In this document: one piece after another, positions 7,254 through 15,915 of the stretch
Layout of the letters: each line of letters opens with the position of its first letter
Numbering within the stretch: position 1 is the first letter of the stretch
Translations under genes and position numbers: made by a program
From: CAYSCW01 sp964429795
Lineage (GTDB): Bacteria > Acidobacteriota > Aminicenantia > Aminicenantales > Aminicenantaceae
Direction: 5' to 3'
Length of the DNA stretch: 64,000 bases
Assembly (NCBI GenBank): GCA_964429795.1
Contig: CAYSCW010000001.1
Span: 124,001-188,000 of the forward strand
The notes under the pieces: model-generated
What the model was told of the DNA's origin: nothing
Databases searched by the model: none
The model's input: the letters and a program-made list of their open reading frames with translations, nothing else

Positions 7254-8987
7254 ATGGCCTCAAACCTTGGTGAGCTTCTTCTGCGGGAAAAACTCCTCAC
7301 ATCCGACCAGCTGAAGAATGCTCTGGATTACCAAAAGAAAAACGGCACTGCTTTAACCACGGCATTGGTTAGCCTCAGCTACGTCACAGAAGAAGATATG
7401 GCTAAAGCCCTGAGCAGACAGTTGGGTTATCCCTACATCGATCTGAACCAGTTTGAGGTTTATCCAGAAGTCATAAACCTGATACCAGTCGAGATCACCA
7501 AAAAAAACATGATCATGCCCATTCATCGGATTCGCTCCTTTCTGACCTTGGCTATGGTCGATCCCACGGATTTGGATATCATAGAGGATATCAGATTCAG
7601 AACCGGCCTGAGCATTCAGCCTGTGATCACATCTGAGTCGGGGATCATGAATGCCATCAGCAAATATTATGGCGCCTCTGATTCTTTACGGGTAAAGAAG
7701 ATACTCGATGAGATTGAGCTAGCTGAGGACACTTCGGTCAACATCATCGAAGAGGAAGAAGAAGACTATGATATCGAAGAGCTGGTTCACTCCACAGAAG
7801 AAGCTCCGATCATCACCCTAGTCAACACCGTATTCATCGATGCTATAAAAAAAGGAGGCAGCGACGTCCACTTCGAACCTTATGAAAAGTCCCTTCGCGT
7901 GAGATACCGCTTGGACGGCACCCTTCATGAGATGATGAATCTTGCTCCCAAATTCATCAATCCAGTCATCTCTAGGGTGAAGATCCTCTCTAATATGGAT
8001 ATTGCCGAGAAAAGATTGCCCCAGGATGGCCGCATTAGAATGAGAGTGAAGCTGGAAAATGGTGAGCGGAAAGAAGTGGATATGCGAGTCTCCAGCATTC
8101 CTACCATATTCGGCGAGAAAGTGGTGACCCGTATTCTCGATCGAGAGATGTTGAAGTTAGACATGACAAAGCTGGGGTTTGAAAAAGAGTCGCTTGAGAT
8201 CTTCAAGAAGGGAATAGCTCAACCCTGGGGAATTATCCTTGTCACGGGGCCAACAGGAAGCGGAAAGACAAACACTCTCTATTCTGCAATCTCCATATTA
8301 AACTCTCTGGAAAAGAACATCATCACAGCTGAAGATCCTGTGGAGTTTCACATTCCCGGCATAAGTCAAGTCAATATCAAAGAAGAAATCGGGTTGAATT
8401 TCTCCACTTCTTTGAGAAGCTTCCTCCGCCAAGACCCAGACATAATGTTGGTGGGAGAGATGAGAGATTTTGAGACTGTGGATATCGCCATCAAAGCGGC
8501 TCTCACCGGACATCTAGTCTTTTCCACACTCCACACCAACGATGCTGCCAGCTCAATCGCCAGGCTGGTCAACATGAATATAGAACCTTATCTCATCGCC
8601 GATTCGGTGATCATGATCGTGGCCCAAAGATTAGTGAGGCGCTTGTGCAAGAAGTGCCATGTGGAAGATAAAATCCCTCAGGAAATCCTTGTCGATATTG
8701 GATTTTCAGAGGAAGAAGCCAAGAGTGTCACAGTCTATAAGCCTGAAGGATGCAGTGCTTGTCACAACACAGGCTATAAGGGAAGAACAGGGCTTTTTGA
8801 AGTGATAGAGATCACGGATGACATAAAGGATATGATTTTAAGTAAAGCTCAGTCCTATCAGATAAAGAAGAAGGCCACTGAACAAGGTATGACTACCTTG
8901 CGCCGAAGCGGGTTGATAAAAATAAAGGAAGGAATAACTTCTGCGGAAGAAGTTTTAAGGGAAACAATAAAGGATGCGGAGGTATAA
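7254..8987 (+). CDS. pilB: Type IV pilus assembly ATPase PilB
   Basis: PilB is the hexameric cytoplasmic ATPase that drives pilus extension. Residues 1-150 form the MshEN-type N-terminal domain, with repeated GELLLREKLL and ALSRQLGYPYIDL patterns. The ATPase core follows. Walker A is GPTGSGKT at 332-339, the Asp box contains EDPVEF, and the Walker B region is DPDIMLVGEMRD at 394-405. The His box follows at TGHLVFSTLHTNDA. Four cysteines (465, 468, 500, 503) form the zinc-binding module that separates PilB from PilT. The length of 577 aa is normal. A good ribosome binding site, AAGGAAGG, precedes the ATG. It opens the pilB-pilT-pilC-pilS-pilR run, with only 2 bp before pilT. Confidence 0.97.
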   Translation: MASNLGELLLREKLLTSDQLKNALDYQKKNGTALTTALVSLSYVTEEDMAKALSRQLGYPYIDLNQFEVYPEVINLIPVEITKKNMIMPIHRIRSFLTLAMVDPTDLDIIEDIRFRTGLSIQPVITSESGIMNAISKYYGASDSLRVKKILDEIELAEDTSVNIIEEEEEDYDIEELVHSTEEAPIITLVNTVFIDAIKKGGSDVHFEPYEKSLRVRYRLDGTLHEMMNLAPKFINPVISRVKILSNMDIAEKRLPQDGRIRMRVKLENGERKEVDMRVSSIPTIFGEKVVTRILDREMLKLDMTKLGFEKESLEIFKKGIAQPWGIILVTGPTGSGKTNTLYSAISILNSLEKNIITAEDPVEFHIPGISQVNIKEEIGLNFSTSLRSFLRQDPDIMLVGEMRDFETVDIAIKAALTGHLVFSTLHTNDAASSIARLVNMNIEPYLIADSVIMIVAQRLVRRLCKKCHVEDKIPQEILVDIGFSEEEAKSVTVYKPEGCSACHNTGYKGRTGLFEVIEITDDIKDMILSKAQSYQIKKKATEQGMTTLRRSGLIKIKEGITSAEEVLRETIKDAEV

Positions 8988-8989
8988 GG

Positions 8990-10108
8990 ATGGATATAAC
9001 TATTCAAGAATTATTAAAAAAAGCGGTTGAAATGGATGCCAGTGATTTGCACATAACCACTTACGTTCCTCCCCGGATCAGAGTTAATGGAACTCTCGTT
9101 TCGTTGGATTACCCGCTATTAACACCTGCAGAAACCAAGGCTCTTGCCTACAGCGTATTGACCGATCGACAGAAGAAACAGTTCGAGGAAAAAATGGAGC
9201 TGGATTTTTCGTTTGGGATTAACACTCTGGGACGTTTTCGGGGGAATATCTTCATGCAAAGGGGATCTGTGGCTGCCGCCTTCCGGAGATTCCTGCCCCA
9301 CGAATTCAGTTTCACGAGGCTGGGCATCCCCCAGCGGCTGGCTCAGCTCTGCTTCCTTCCTCGGGGTTTGGTTTTGGTGACAGGTCCGACAGGGTGCGGA
9401 AAATCCACAACTCTTGCCTGTATGATCGATCACATCAATAAGGAAAGAAGCGTTCATGTCGTGACCATAGAAGACCCGATTGAGTATTTCTTTACCCCAA
9501 AAAAATCGATCATCAACCAGCGGGAACTTCATGTCGACACCCTCACCTACCCCAATGCTCTGCGATCTGTTCTGAGGGAGGATCCCGACGTTGTTCTGGT
9601 GGGAGAGATGAGAGATTTGGAAACAGTGGAAGCGACCCTGAGGGTTGCGGAGACAGGTCATTTGACTTTCTCCACGCTGCACACCAATTCTGCTGCTGAA
9701 TCTATATCAAGAGTTATCGATATTTTCCCCTCCCAATACCAAGCTCAGGTGCGAATCATGCTTTCCATGTGCTTGGAAGGAATCATGACTCAGTCCCTGT
9801 TACCCCGGTCGGATGGAAAGGGAAGGGCCTTGGCCATGGAAATCCTCATCCCCAACTCAGCGATAAGAAATCTCATCAGGGAAAACAAAATCCACCAGAT
9901 CTATGCCACCATGCAGATGGGGCAGGAGAAGTTTGGAATGCAGACCTTTAACCAGTCACTGGCTAATCTCTATTTCAAGGGTCTCATCACTCTTGAAACA
10001 GCCATGGGAGTGACATCCAAGCCTGAAGAATTGACGGATATCATTCAGCGTAGAGAGGGAATAAGAGTGACATCCATGAGTTTTACTCCCCAACAAACCA
10101 GAAAATAG
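8990..10108 (+). CDS. pilT: Type IV pilus retraction ATPase PilT
   Basis: PilT disassembles the pilus to power twitching. The 372-residue protein lacks the MshEN domain and zinc cysteines of PilB. It has Walker A GPTGCGKST at 132-140, Asp box EDPIEYFF, Walker B DPDVVLVGEMRD and His box TGHLTFSTLHTNSA. A late AIRNLIRENK matches the AIRNLIRE motif that is diagnostic of PilT and needed for retraction. It starts 2 bp after pilB and ends 9 bp before pilC, so all three are co-transcribed. Confidence 0.97.
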   Translation: MDITIQELLKKAVEMDASDLHITTYVPPRIRVNGTLVSLDYPLLTPAETKALAYSVLTDRQKKQFEEKMELDFSFGINTLGRFRGNIFMQRGSVAAAFRRFLPHEFSFTRLGIPQRLAQLCFLPRGLVLVTGPTGCGKSTTLACMIDHINKERSVHVVTIEDPIEYFFTPKKSIINQRELHVDTLTYPNALRSVLREDPDVVLVGEMRDLETVEATLRVAETGHLTFSTLHTNSAAESISRVIDIFPSQYQAQVRIMLSMCLEGIMTQSLLPRSDGKGRALAMEILIPNSAIRNLIRENKIHQIYATMQMGQEKFGMQTFNQSLANLYFKGLITLETAMGVTSKPEELTDIIQRREGIRVTSMSFTPQQTRK

Positions 10109-10117
10109 GAGAGAAAA

Positions 10118-11320
10118 ATGCCTACATACAAATGGAAAGGTAAGAATCGATACGGGGATATGGTCGGCGGAGAACGAGTTGCTCATTCCCCTGAAGAGCT
10201 CGCCCAGGCCCTCCAGAGGGAGCAGATAGCCGTTTCCGACATCTTCGCCAAAAGGATTGAGCTGAAAATCCCTTTCCTGAGAAGAGAAAAAGTGAGGTCG
10301 AAGGAATTGGCGGTCTACAGCAGGCAGCTTTCTGTTCTGATCGATGCTGAGCTTCCCCTGATTCAAAGCTTGAACATTCTGGCCGAACAAACGAAGAACA
10401 GATATTTCAAAAGAGTGATTAACGGCATCAAGGATGACGTCGAAGCGGGTTCCACCTTACACCAGGCCAAGAGGAAATTCCCTAAGGTTTTTGATGATCT
10501 TTTCTGCAATCTTGTGGCTTCCGGCGAACAGAGCGGATCTCTGGATATCATGCTCCGGCGTCTGGCTGAGTATTTGGAGAAAATCGTCAAGATAAGGTCT
10601 CAGGTTCGACAGGCAATGATTTATCCTGTAGCTGTGGTGACATTTGCCATCGTAGTAGTCCTTTTCATGATGTGGAAGGTCATTCCCGTTTTTGCCTCTG
10701 TTTTTCTTGAACTGGGAGCGAGTCTTCCCTTTCTGACTCTGGCGATTTTGAACATTAGCCAGTTTGTCCAGAAGTATATTTTGTTTATCTTACTGGGGCT
10801 TATTGGCCTTGTGTTCCTTTATCGCTATATCAGACGGACACCCAAAGGACGCAGAGCCACCGATCAAGGGCTGCTCAAGATGCCCCTTTTCGGGAGTCTT
10901 CTCATGAAGGTTGCTCTTTCTCGTGTAACCCGGACGCTGAGTACTCTTCTCTCAGGAGGAGTTCCAATGCTGGAAAGCTTAAAGATCACTTCGGCCACTG
11001 CCGGCAATGTGATCGTTGAAGGGAATATCATGGATGCGCGCAAAGATGTAGCCGAAGGGACAAGTCTAACTGATGCTTTCAGAGAGACAGCACAATTACC
11101 CTTCATGCTCACCCAGATGGTCGGAGTGGGAGAGGCAACCGGAACTCTGGATGAGATGCTGCTTAAGTTGGCGGATTTTTACGATGAAGAGGTTGAAGCT
11201 TCAGTGGCTTCTCTGCTTTCTGTTTTGGAACCCGTCCTCCTCATCTTTGTCGGTGGCATAGTGGGCACCATCGTGGTTTCCATGTATCTGCCTATTTTTA
11301 GCTTGATGCAAAAGTTTTAA
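10118..11320 (+). CDS. pilC: Type IV pilus inner-membrane platform protein PilC
   Basis: PilC is the membrane platform on which PilB and PilT act. The protein has 400 residues with two GspF domains. The first is near residues 65-190 and contains LAVYSRQLSVLIDAELPLIQ, a CNLVASGEQSGSLDIMLRRL segment and then a membrane segment. The second lies near 270-390 and contains VTRTLSTLLSGGVPMLESL and QMVGVGEATGTLDEMLLKLA. A last transmembrane helix, near PVLLIFVGGIVGTIVVSM, closes the protein. The order and length are standard. The N-terminal PTYKWKGKNRYGD opening is also typical. Confidence 0.96.
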   Translation: MPTYKWKGKNRYGDMVGGERVAHSPEELAQALQREQIAVSDIFAKRIELKIPFLRREKVRSKELAVYSRQLSVLIDAELPLIQSLNILAEQTKNRYFKRVINGIKDDVEAGSTLHQAKRKFPKVFDDLFCNLVASGEQSGSLDIMLRRLAEYLEKIVKIRSQVRQAMIYPVAVVTFAIVVVLFMMWKVIPVFASVFLELGASLPFLTLAILNISQFVQKYILFILLGLIGLVFLYRYIRRTPKGRRATDQGLLKMPLFGSLLMKVALSRVTRTLSTLLSGGVPMLESLKITSATAGNVIVEGNIMDARKDVAEGTSLTDAFRETAQLPFMLTQMVGVGEATGTLDEMLLKLADFYDEEVEASVASLLSVLEPVLLIFVGGIVGTIVVSMYLPIFSLMQKF

Positions 11321-11344
11321 GAAGGTCGAAAAGAGGAGCTGGGC

Positions 11345-12661
11345 ATGAACACACAGAGAACGCATGTATTCTGGTTTATCATCCTGCGGTTGATTGTTGT
11401 TACCTCTCTCGTCATCTCAGCGGTGATTATTCAGTACAGCACATCGACTTTTCTGCCTCTTAATCCCTTTTACTATCTGATTATTCTCGTCTACTTTCTC
11501 ACTCTCATCTATTTCCTCCTCTATGTTTGGGGAAAGAACTTCACTTTCCAGGTCTATCTTCAAATCCTATTGGACCTTCTTCTGATTACAGGGCTTGTCT
11601 ACATTTCAGGAGGTTTAAAGGGCTCCTTTTATTTCCTTTACGTCTTCGAGATTATTGCAGCCAGCATCATTCTTTCTTACCGGGCGGCCTTAATAACAGC
11701 AGCTCTTTCGGCCATTTGCTTCGGACTGCTCATGGATGGGATGTATTTTGGGTTGATTCCTTTTTTCAGCGGAGAACAGTGGGCAGATGTTTCCCTCGGT
11801 CTCGTCATCAATAATATCTTCATCGCGTGGAGCGTTTTTATTCTTGTGGCCATTTTGATGAATTACCTGACTGGGAATTTGAGAAGAACGAGGATGGAGC
11901 TGGAACGAGCTCATAAGGAACTGGAGCAGAGAAATCGCCTGGCTATAGCTGGAGAGGTATCTGCTCGGCTTGCTCATGAGATCCGAAATCCCCTTGCCGC
12001 CATAGCAGGAGCGGTTCAAGTTCTCAAGGAAGATTTGGTGCTGAATCCAGAACAGAAAGATTTGATGAATATTGTCCTCAGGGAGTCCGTGAGGGTTTCT
12101 CATTCCATAGAACAATTTTTGAATCTGGCTTCCGACGAAGATAGCTCCTCCACTGCCGTAGATCTTTCCTCTCTAGTGAGAGAGACCTTGATGTTGCTTG
12201 AAAGAGGGGGTGAATTGAACGGAGCCCATCAGGTTACAGGAAATTTCAAGTCCAAGAAAGTCCAGTATTACGGTAATCCCAATCATTTCAAACAGATTTT
12301 TTGGAATCTGATAAAAAATTCTCTCAAAGCCATGCCTAAGGGAGGGGCTTTGACCGTAGACATAGATCAAGAAAAAGACGATGAAATCCAGCTTAGAATT
12401 GCCGATACAGGGAGAGGCATGTCAGAGGAAGAAATGAAGAGGGTTTTTGAACCTTTCTATTCCCGCTTTGAAGACGGGATTGGAATGGGCATGTCCGTGG
12501 TGCAGAGGATCGTTGAAGATTATCAGGGAAAGATACACCTCTCTTCTGAAGTCAACCGGGGAACAGAAGTGGTTATAACTCTTCCTTGGAAGAATCCAGA
12601 TATGCTTAAGCTGATAAAGAAAAAAGAACGTGGAGAGAAATGGATAAACTTCTCATCATAG
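11345..12661 (+). CDS. pilS: PilS-type membrane sensor histidine kinase
   Basis: This is the sensor of the two-component pair that controls pilin expression. Residues 1-175 hold about six hydrophobic helices with very short loops, as in PilS, which senses the pilin pool in the membrane. A short coiled linker follows. The H box ARLAHEIRNPLAA carries the phosphorylated His211. The N box is NLIKNSLKAMPKGG, G1 is DTGRGM, and G2 is DGIGMGMSVV. It has no PAS domain between membrane and kinase. Its last 22 bases overlap pilR, which implies coupled translation. Function is assigned from position inside the pilus cluster as well as domain order. Confidence 0.88.
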   Translation: MNTQRTHVFWFIILRLIVVTSLVISAVIIQYSTSTFLPLNPFYYLIILVYFLTLIYFLLYVWGKNFTFQVYLQILLDLLLITGLVYISGGLKGSFYFLYVFEIIAASIILSYRAALITAALSAICFGLLMDGMYFGLIPFFSGEQWADVSLGLVINNIFIAWSVFILVAILMNYLTGNLRRTRMELERAHKELEQRNRLAIAGEVSARLAHEIRNPLAAIAGAVQVLKEDLVLNPEQKDLMNIVLRESVRVSHSIEQFLNLASDEDSSSTAVDLSSLVRETLMLLERGGELNGAHQVTGNFKSKKVQYYGNPNHFKQIFWNLIKNSLKAMPKGGALTVDIDQEKDDEIQLRIADTGRGMSEEEMKRVFEPFYSRFEDGIGMGMSVVQRIVEDYQGKIHLSSEVNRGTEVVITLPWKNPDMLKLIKKKERGEKWINFSS

Positions 12662-14073
12662 ATGACGAAAGAAGCATTCTCGATCTTTTAAGTGTAGTGT
12701 TCTCTAAAGAAGGTTATCGGGTGGAGACATCTCTGTCAGCCTCCAAGGCGCTGGAACTGATAAAGAAACAGGATTTTGATCTCATCATCTCCGACATCAA
12801 ACTTCCCGAAATGAGCGGGATGGAGATCTTAAGAAAGGTCAAGAAAGAGAAGCCGGAAATACCTTTTGTCATGATAACAGCTTACGGTTCGATCAAACAA
12901 GCCGTAGAGGCTTTAAAAGCCGGAGCTCTTGATTATGTGGTTAAACCCTTTGACGTGGAAGAGCTGAAGATCGTAGTGGCTCATGGCCTGGAGAAGAGCA
13001 GACTCAGGGAAGAAAACATCATGCTGAAGAAGGAACTCAGGGAGAAATACAAATTCGAGAATATGATTGGCAAGAGTAAGAAGATGATACAAGTTTACAA
13101 CCTGATAGAAAGGATTGCTAGTACAGACTCCACGATTCTGATCACTGGAGAAAGCGGCACAGGAAAGGAGATGGCTGCCCGGGCCATTCATTTTCTTAGC
13201 CAACGTCGTGAAAAGCCTTTTGTTTCTATTAACTGTGGAGCTCTTCCAGAAAATCTACTGGAAAGTGAGTTGTTCGGACACGCCAGGGGTTCCTTCACAG
13301 GAGCCGTTGCCAATAAGAAAGGGATGTTTGAAGTTGCCCAACAAGGGACTCTGTTTCTGGATGAAGTGGGAGAGATGTCCTCCATGACACAAGTGAAGTT
13401 GCTCAGAGCGCTTCAGGAGAAGAAGGTTAGACATGTGGGGGGAACAGAAGAAATCGAAGTCGATGCTCGCATCATTGCAGCAACAAACCAGGATCTCAAA
13501 GAGAAGATAGGGAAGGGAGATTTTCGAGAAGATCTTTACTACCGGTTGAATGTCATCTCCTTTGAGATGCCTCCTCTAAGGGAAAGAAAGGAGGATCTTC
13601 CTCTTCTTGTTTCCTATTTCTTGCAGAAATACTGCAAGCAGATGGGAAGAAAGATGAAAAGGATTGCTCCTGAAACCATGAAAGTTTTTGAGTCTTATCC
13701 CTGGCCGGGCAATGTTAGAGAACTAGAAAACATTATCGAGAGGGTCGTGGTCATAGAGGAAAGAGAGACAATAACAGAAGAGAGTCTTCCTGCAGATCTC
13801 CTCAGGGTTCAGGAGGAGCCAGAGAGCAAATATATGTTTCAGCCTGGATTTAGCCTCAATCAATACCTGGACGATGTTTCCAGAAATTTTATCAGAGATG
13901 CCCTTGAGGCGACCGGAGGAAGTCTGAAGGAGACGGCAGGTCTGTTGGGAGTGAATTACCGTTCACTGAGATATCTCATGGAGAAATATGATTTAAGAAA
14001 TAAGCGGCAAACCGTCGAATTTTCCCCGAAAAAACCAAATTTTGTCAATAAATCGTCAAAAAGTGTCAACTAA
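12640..14073 (+). CDS. pilR: PilR-type sigma-54-dependent response regulator
   Basis: An NtrC-family activator of 477 residues. The receiver domain occupies 1-120, with phosphoacceptor Asp52 in LIISDIKLPEMSG and the conserved Lys in VVKPF. The AAA+ domain has Walker A GESGTGKE at 170-177 and the sigma-54 contact loop as GSFTGA at 217-222, an accepted variant of GAFTGA. LFLDEVGEM is the Walker B. The C-terminus (about 405-450) is a Fis-type helix-turn-helix with GSLKETAGLLGVNYRSLRYL. It should activate the -24/-12 promoter found just before pilA. RpoN, which it needs, is encoded in this window at 55.9 kb. Confidence 0.93.
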   Translation: MDKLLIIDDERSILDLLSVVFSKEGYRVETSLSASKALELIKKQDFDLIISDIKLPEMSGMEILRKVKKEKPEIPFVMITAYGSIKQAVEALKAGALDYVVKPFDVEELKIVVAHGLEKSRLREENIMLKKELREKYKFENMIGKSKKMIQVYNLIERIASTDSTILITGESGTGKEMAARAIHFLSQRREKPFVSINCGALPENLLESELFGHARGSFTGAVANKKGMFEVAQQGTLFLDEVGEMSSMTQVKLLRALQEKKVRHVGGTEEIEVDARIIAATNQDLKEKIGKGDFREDLYYRLNVISFEMPPLRERKEDLPLLVSYFLQKYCKQMGRKMKRIAPETMKVFESYPWPGNVRELENIIERVVVIEERETITEESLPADLLRVQEEPESKYMFQPGFSLNQYLDDVSRNFIRDALEATGGSLKETAGLLGVNYRSLRYLMEKYDLRNKRQTVEFSPKKPNFVNKSSKSVN

Positions 14074-14084
14074 AGGGAGTAAAC

Positions 14085-14147
14085 ATGAGAACCCATAAAA
14101 ATATTTTATTCAATTTCAATAACTTACAGTTTTCCCTTCTGGCATAA
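14085..14147 (+). CDS. Possible 20-codon leader peptide before pilA
   Basis: A short frame starts with ATG at 14085 behind a very good ribosome binding site (AAAGGGAG, 5 bases away) and ends with TAA at 14145-14147, giving MRTHKNILFNFNNLQFSLLA. It begins 12 bp after pilR and runs into the sigma-54 promoter of pilA, so it could be made only from pilR read-through transcripts. It may be chance. The ribosome binding site is the only real support. Confidence 0.25.
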   Translation: MRTHKNILFNFNNLQFSLLA

Positions 14148-14155
14148 AAATTGCA
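14140..14155 (+). promoter_or_regulatory. Sigma-54 (-24/-12) promoter of pilA
   Basis: TGGCAT at 14140-14145 and TTGCA at 14151-14155 place GG and GC exactly 10 bases apart, matching the TGGCAC-N5-TTGCW consensus. Transcription would begin near 14167, about 45 bases before the pilA ATG. It lies directly between a PilR-type sigma-54 activator and its expected target. Confidence 0.88.
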
Positions 14156-14213
14156 AGATATATAGATATAAGAAGTGATTGGAATAATCACCAGAAAAAA
14201 AAGGAGGTTTAAA

Positions 14214-14762
14214 ATGAAAAAGTTAAGAGGTTTCACGTTGATTGAGTTGCTGATTGTTGTGGCGATTATCGGAATTCTCGCTGCTCTTCTTATTCCCAAC
14301 GCGATCACGGCTATCCAGAAGGCCAAGCAGAAAGGTACTATGAAAGACATCGTGACCATTGCCACAGGAGCCGCTGACTTCATCACAGACCAAGGTGCAT
14401 GGGATAACGCAACACCCCCCATTACACATAATGGACCTCTTGTGCCTAACGATCTTTTCATCCGAGCTCTTTCCCCCTTCTACCTCAAGGTCTGCCCTGT
14501 AAACGATAATTGGGGCACAGCTTTCCAAGTCTTCCTTGGCACATCTGTTGGGGGACAAAGGGGTATTGTAGCCGCTGATGTCGGTGACGATGATTTCATG
14601 ATTGAATCAAGGGGTCGGAACGGCACCACAGATGGCTGGAGTTTCAGTGCCAGCGCGCCCACAGCCGGGATGTACATCATCGATGAGATGAGAGATTTCG
14701 ACTACGATCTGGTCAACTGGGCTGGCTCCTGGATTCGAGCACCAAGAACAGCTGTAGAGTAA
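14214..14762 (+). CDS. pilA: Type IV major pilin-like protein PilA
   Basis: A 182-residue prepilin. The short basic leader MKKLRG is cut after Gly6 by prepilin peptidase. Mature residue 1 is Phe and residue 5 is Glu (FTLIE), followed by the hydrophobic helix LLIVVAIIGILAALLIPNA. The globular part has few cysteines, with one in LKVCPVND, so no classic C-terminal disulphide loop is evident. That resembles the pilins and pseudopilins of Acidobacteria/Deltaproteobacteria-like groups more than those of Neisseria. The ATG at 14214 was chosen because AAGGAGG lies 6 bases upstream and because it yields a proper leader. It is expressed from the sigma-54 promoter at 14140 and ended by the hairpin at 14810. 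A pseudopilin role cannot be excluded. Confidence 0.9.
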   Translation: MKKLRGFTLIELLIVVAIIGILAALLIPNAITAIQKAKQKGTMKDIVTIATGAADFITDQGAWDNATPPITHNGPLVPNDLFIRALSPFYLKVCPVNDNWGTAFQVFLGTSVGGQRGIVAADVGDDDFMIESRGRNGTTDGWSFSASAPTAGMYIIDEMRDFDYDLVNWAGSWIRAPRTAVE

Positions 14763-14809
14763 TTCGGGTTGAATTCCGCGTAGCAAATTTCGCCTTAAGG
14801 CGGAAAAGG

Positions 14810-14843
14810 GGCGATGCATCTGAGGATGCATCGCCTTTTTTTT
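14810..14843 (+). terminator. Rho-independent terminator after pilA
   Basis: An 11-bp perfect stem (GGCGATGCATC at 14810-14820, GATGCATCGCC at 14825-14835) with a 4-base loop is followed by eight T residues. It closes the pilus transcription unit about 50 bp after the pilA stop. Confidence 0.93.
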
Positions 14844-14847
14844 ATAG

Positions 14848-15057
14848 TCAGTCAAAGCGGCGGTTCCCCTCCATCATCGCTGGGGAAAGTCCGCTTATTC
14901 CTCGGAGCATCGGTTCCTGTCCATCCTCGCCAAGACCCTCCCACCCGCCACTATGGGCTTCGGATGGACAGAAACCTTGCTCACTCGCCTTCGGATGGCT
15001 TCCTCCTCAGCTTACCTGACTGCTGTTAAAACTGTCACGGAAATAAGGATGCTTACG
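14848..15057. repeat. Dispersed intergenic palindromic repeat, copy A
   Basis: Copy A of a repeat family found five times here, always between genes. Landmarks are GCGGCGGTTCC, CATCCTCGCCAAGACCCTCC, CCACTATGGGCTTCGGATGG and, near the right end, CAGCTTACCTGACTG and GGATGCTTACG. The left part (TCCGCTTATTCCTCGG near 14889) is shared only with copy E. The copy follows directly after the pilA terminator. Confidence 0.8.
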
Positions 15058-15071
15058 CACGGATAGAATTC

Positions 15072-15101
15072 TTACTTCATCAGCGAGGGATATGGTATAA
15101 T
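15072..15101 (+). promoter_or_regulatory. Probable sigma-70 promoter of plsC
   Basis: TATAAT at 15096-15101 with a weak -35 TTACTT at 15072-15077 (18-bp spacer) ends 13 bases before the plsC ATG, leaving a very short leader. Confidence 0.5.
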
Positions 15102-15114
15102 CTGAGAAACAAAA

Positions 15115-15810
15115 ATGCGGACCATCATTGCTTTCTTACTCTACGTCGTCTTGGCTGTTCTCCTTTTACCTGTGCTTCTCATTTGTTACTTAGGGAGATG
15201 GTCAGAGCCCCTGATTGCCATCGGCAAATGGGCACTATCCATAGGAAGCAAAATCCTCGCCATTCAAGTGGGGGTTTCAGGCTTGGAGAGAATTGATAAA
15301 AAGAGAGCCTATGTGTTCATGGCCAATCATCTGAGCCTGATTGATGGGCCCCTCCTTTTCTGGATCATTCCTCAATCCATAAGAGTCATTTTGAAGAAAG
15401 AGGTGTTGCGCATTCCCATCATCGGCCAAGGCATGAGGCATGTGGGCTTTGTTCCCGTCGACAGGAAAAGACTCAAAGGAGGGAAAAAGAGCATCGAGAG
15501 GGCTACGCAGCTTATCAAGGAAAAAGGATTTTCGTTTCTCATCTTTCCTGAAGGAACCAGAAGCAGGGATGGCGAAATACAGCCATTCAAGCGAGGAGGT
15601 TTTTTCTTAGCCCTCGGCAGCCAAGTGCCTGTTGTCCCCATTTCTATTCAAGGGACCTACAAGATGATGCCCCGAGGAAGTTTCTTTGTCAAAAAAGGAA
15701 GAGTCAAAGTCGAGTTTCATCACCCTCTCTCTGTGAGCGATTATAATCTTCAAACCATGCCCCAGCTTATCGAAAAGGTCCGAAACACTATAAAAGATAG
15801 TTTGAAATAA
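15115..15810 (+). CDS. plsC: 1-acyl-sn-glycerol-3-phosphate acyltransferase (PlsC family)
   Basis: The enzyme acylates lysophosphatidic acid to phosphatidic acid at the inner membrane. An N-terminal hydrophobic segment (residues 2-24) anchors it. The acyltransferase box NHLSLID gives the catalytic H-x4-D. FPEGTRSRDGE and the following PFKRGGF form the glycerol-phosphate binding block. A VPISIQGTYKMMPRG segment completes the fold. At 231 aa the length is normal for PlsC. It is followed after about 100 bp by gmhA. Specificity within the PlsC/LPLAT superfamily is inferred from the EGTRS motif. Confidence 0.85.
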   Translation: MRTIIAFLLYVVLAVLLLPVLLICYLGRWSEPLIAIGKWALSIGSKILAIQVGVSGLERIDKKRAYVFMANHLSLIDGPLLFWIIPQSIRVILKKEVLRIPIIGQGMRHVGFVPVDRKRLKGGKKSIERATQLIKEKGFSFLIFPEGTRSRDGEIQPFKRGGFFLALGSQVPVVPISIQGTYKMMPRGSFFVKKGRVKVEFHHPLSVSDYNLQTMPQLIEKVRNTIKDSLK

Positions 15811-15915
15811 AATGAGGATTTTCCCTGTGAAAACGCTCTTTTTCTTTTGATTGAAGCAACAAACCTGGTGAGAAAGAGTGTCCTTAGGGATAAGTTCTCC
15901 CCTTGAGGAGGAAAA

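Noticed and set aside
9119..9682. 187-codon minus-strand frame
   Set aside because: It is antisense to pilT, whose motifs are intact.
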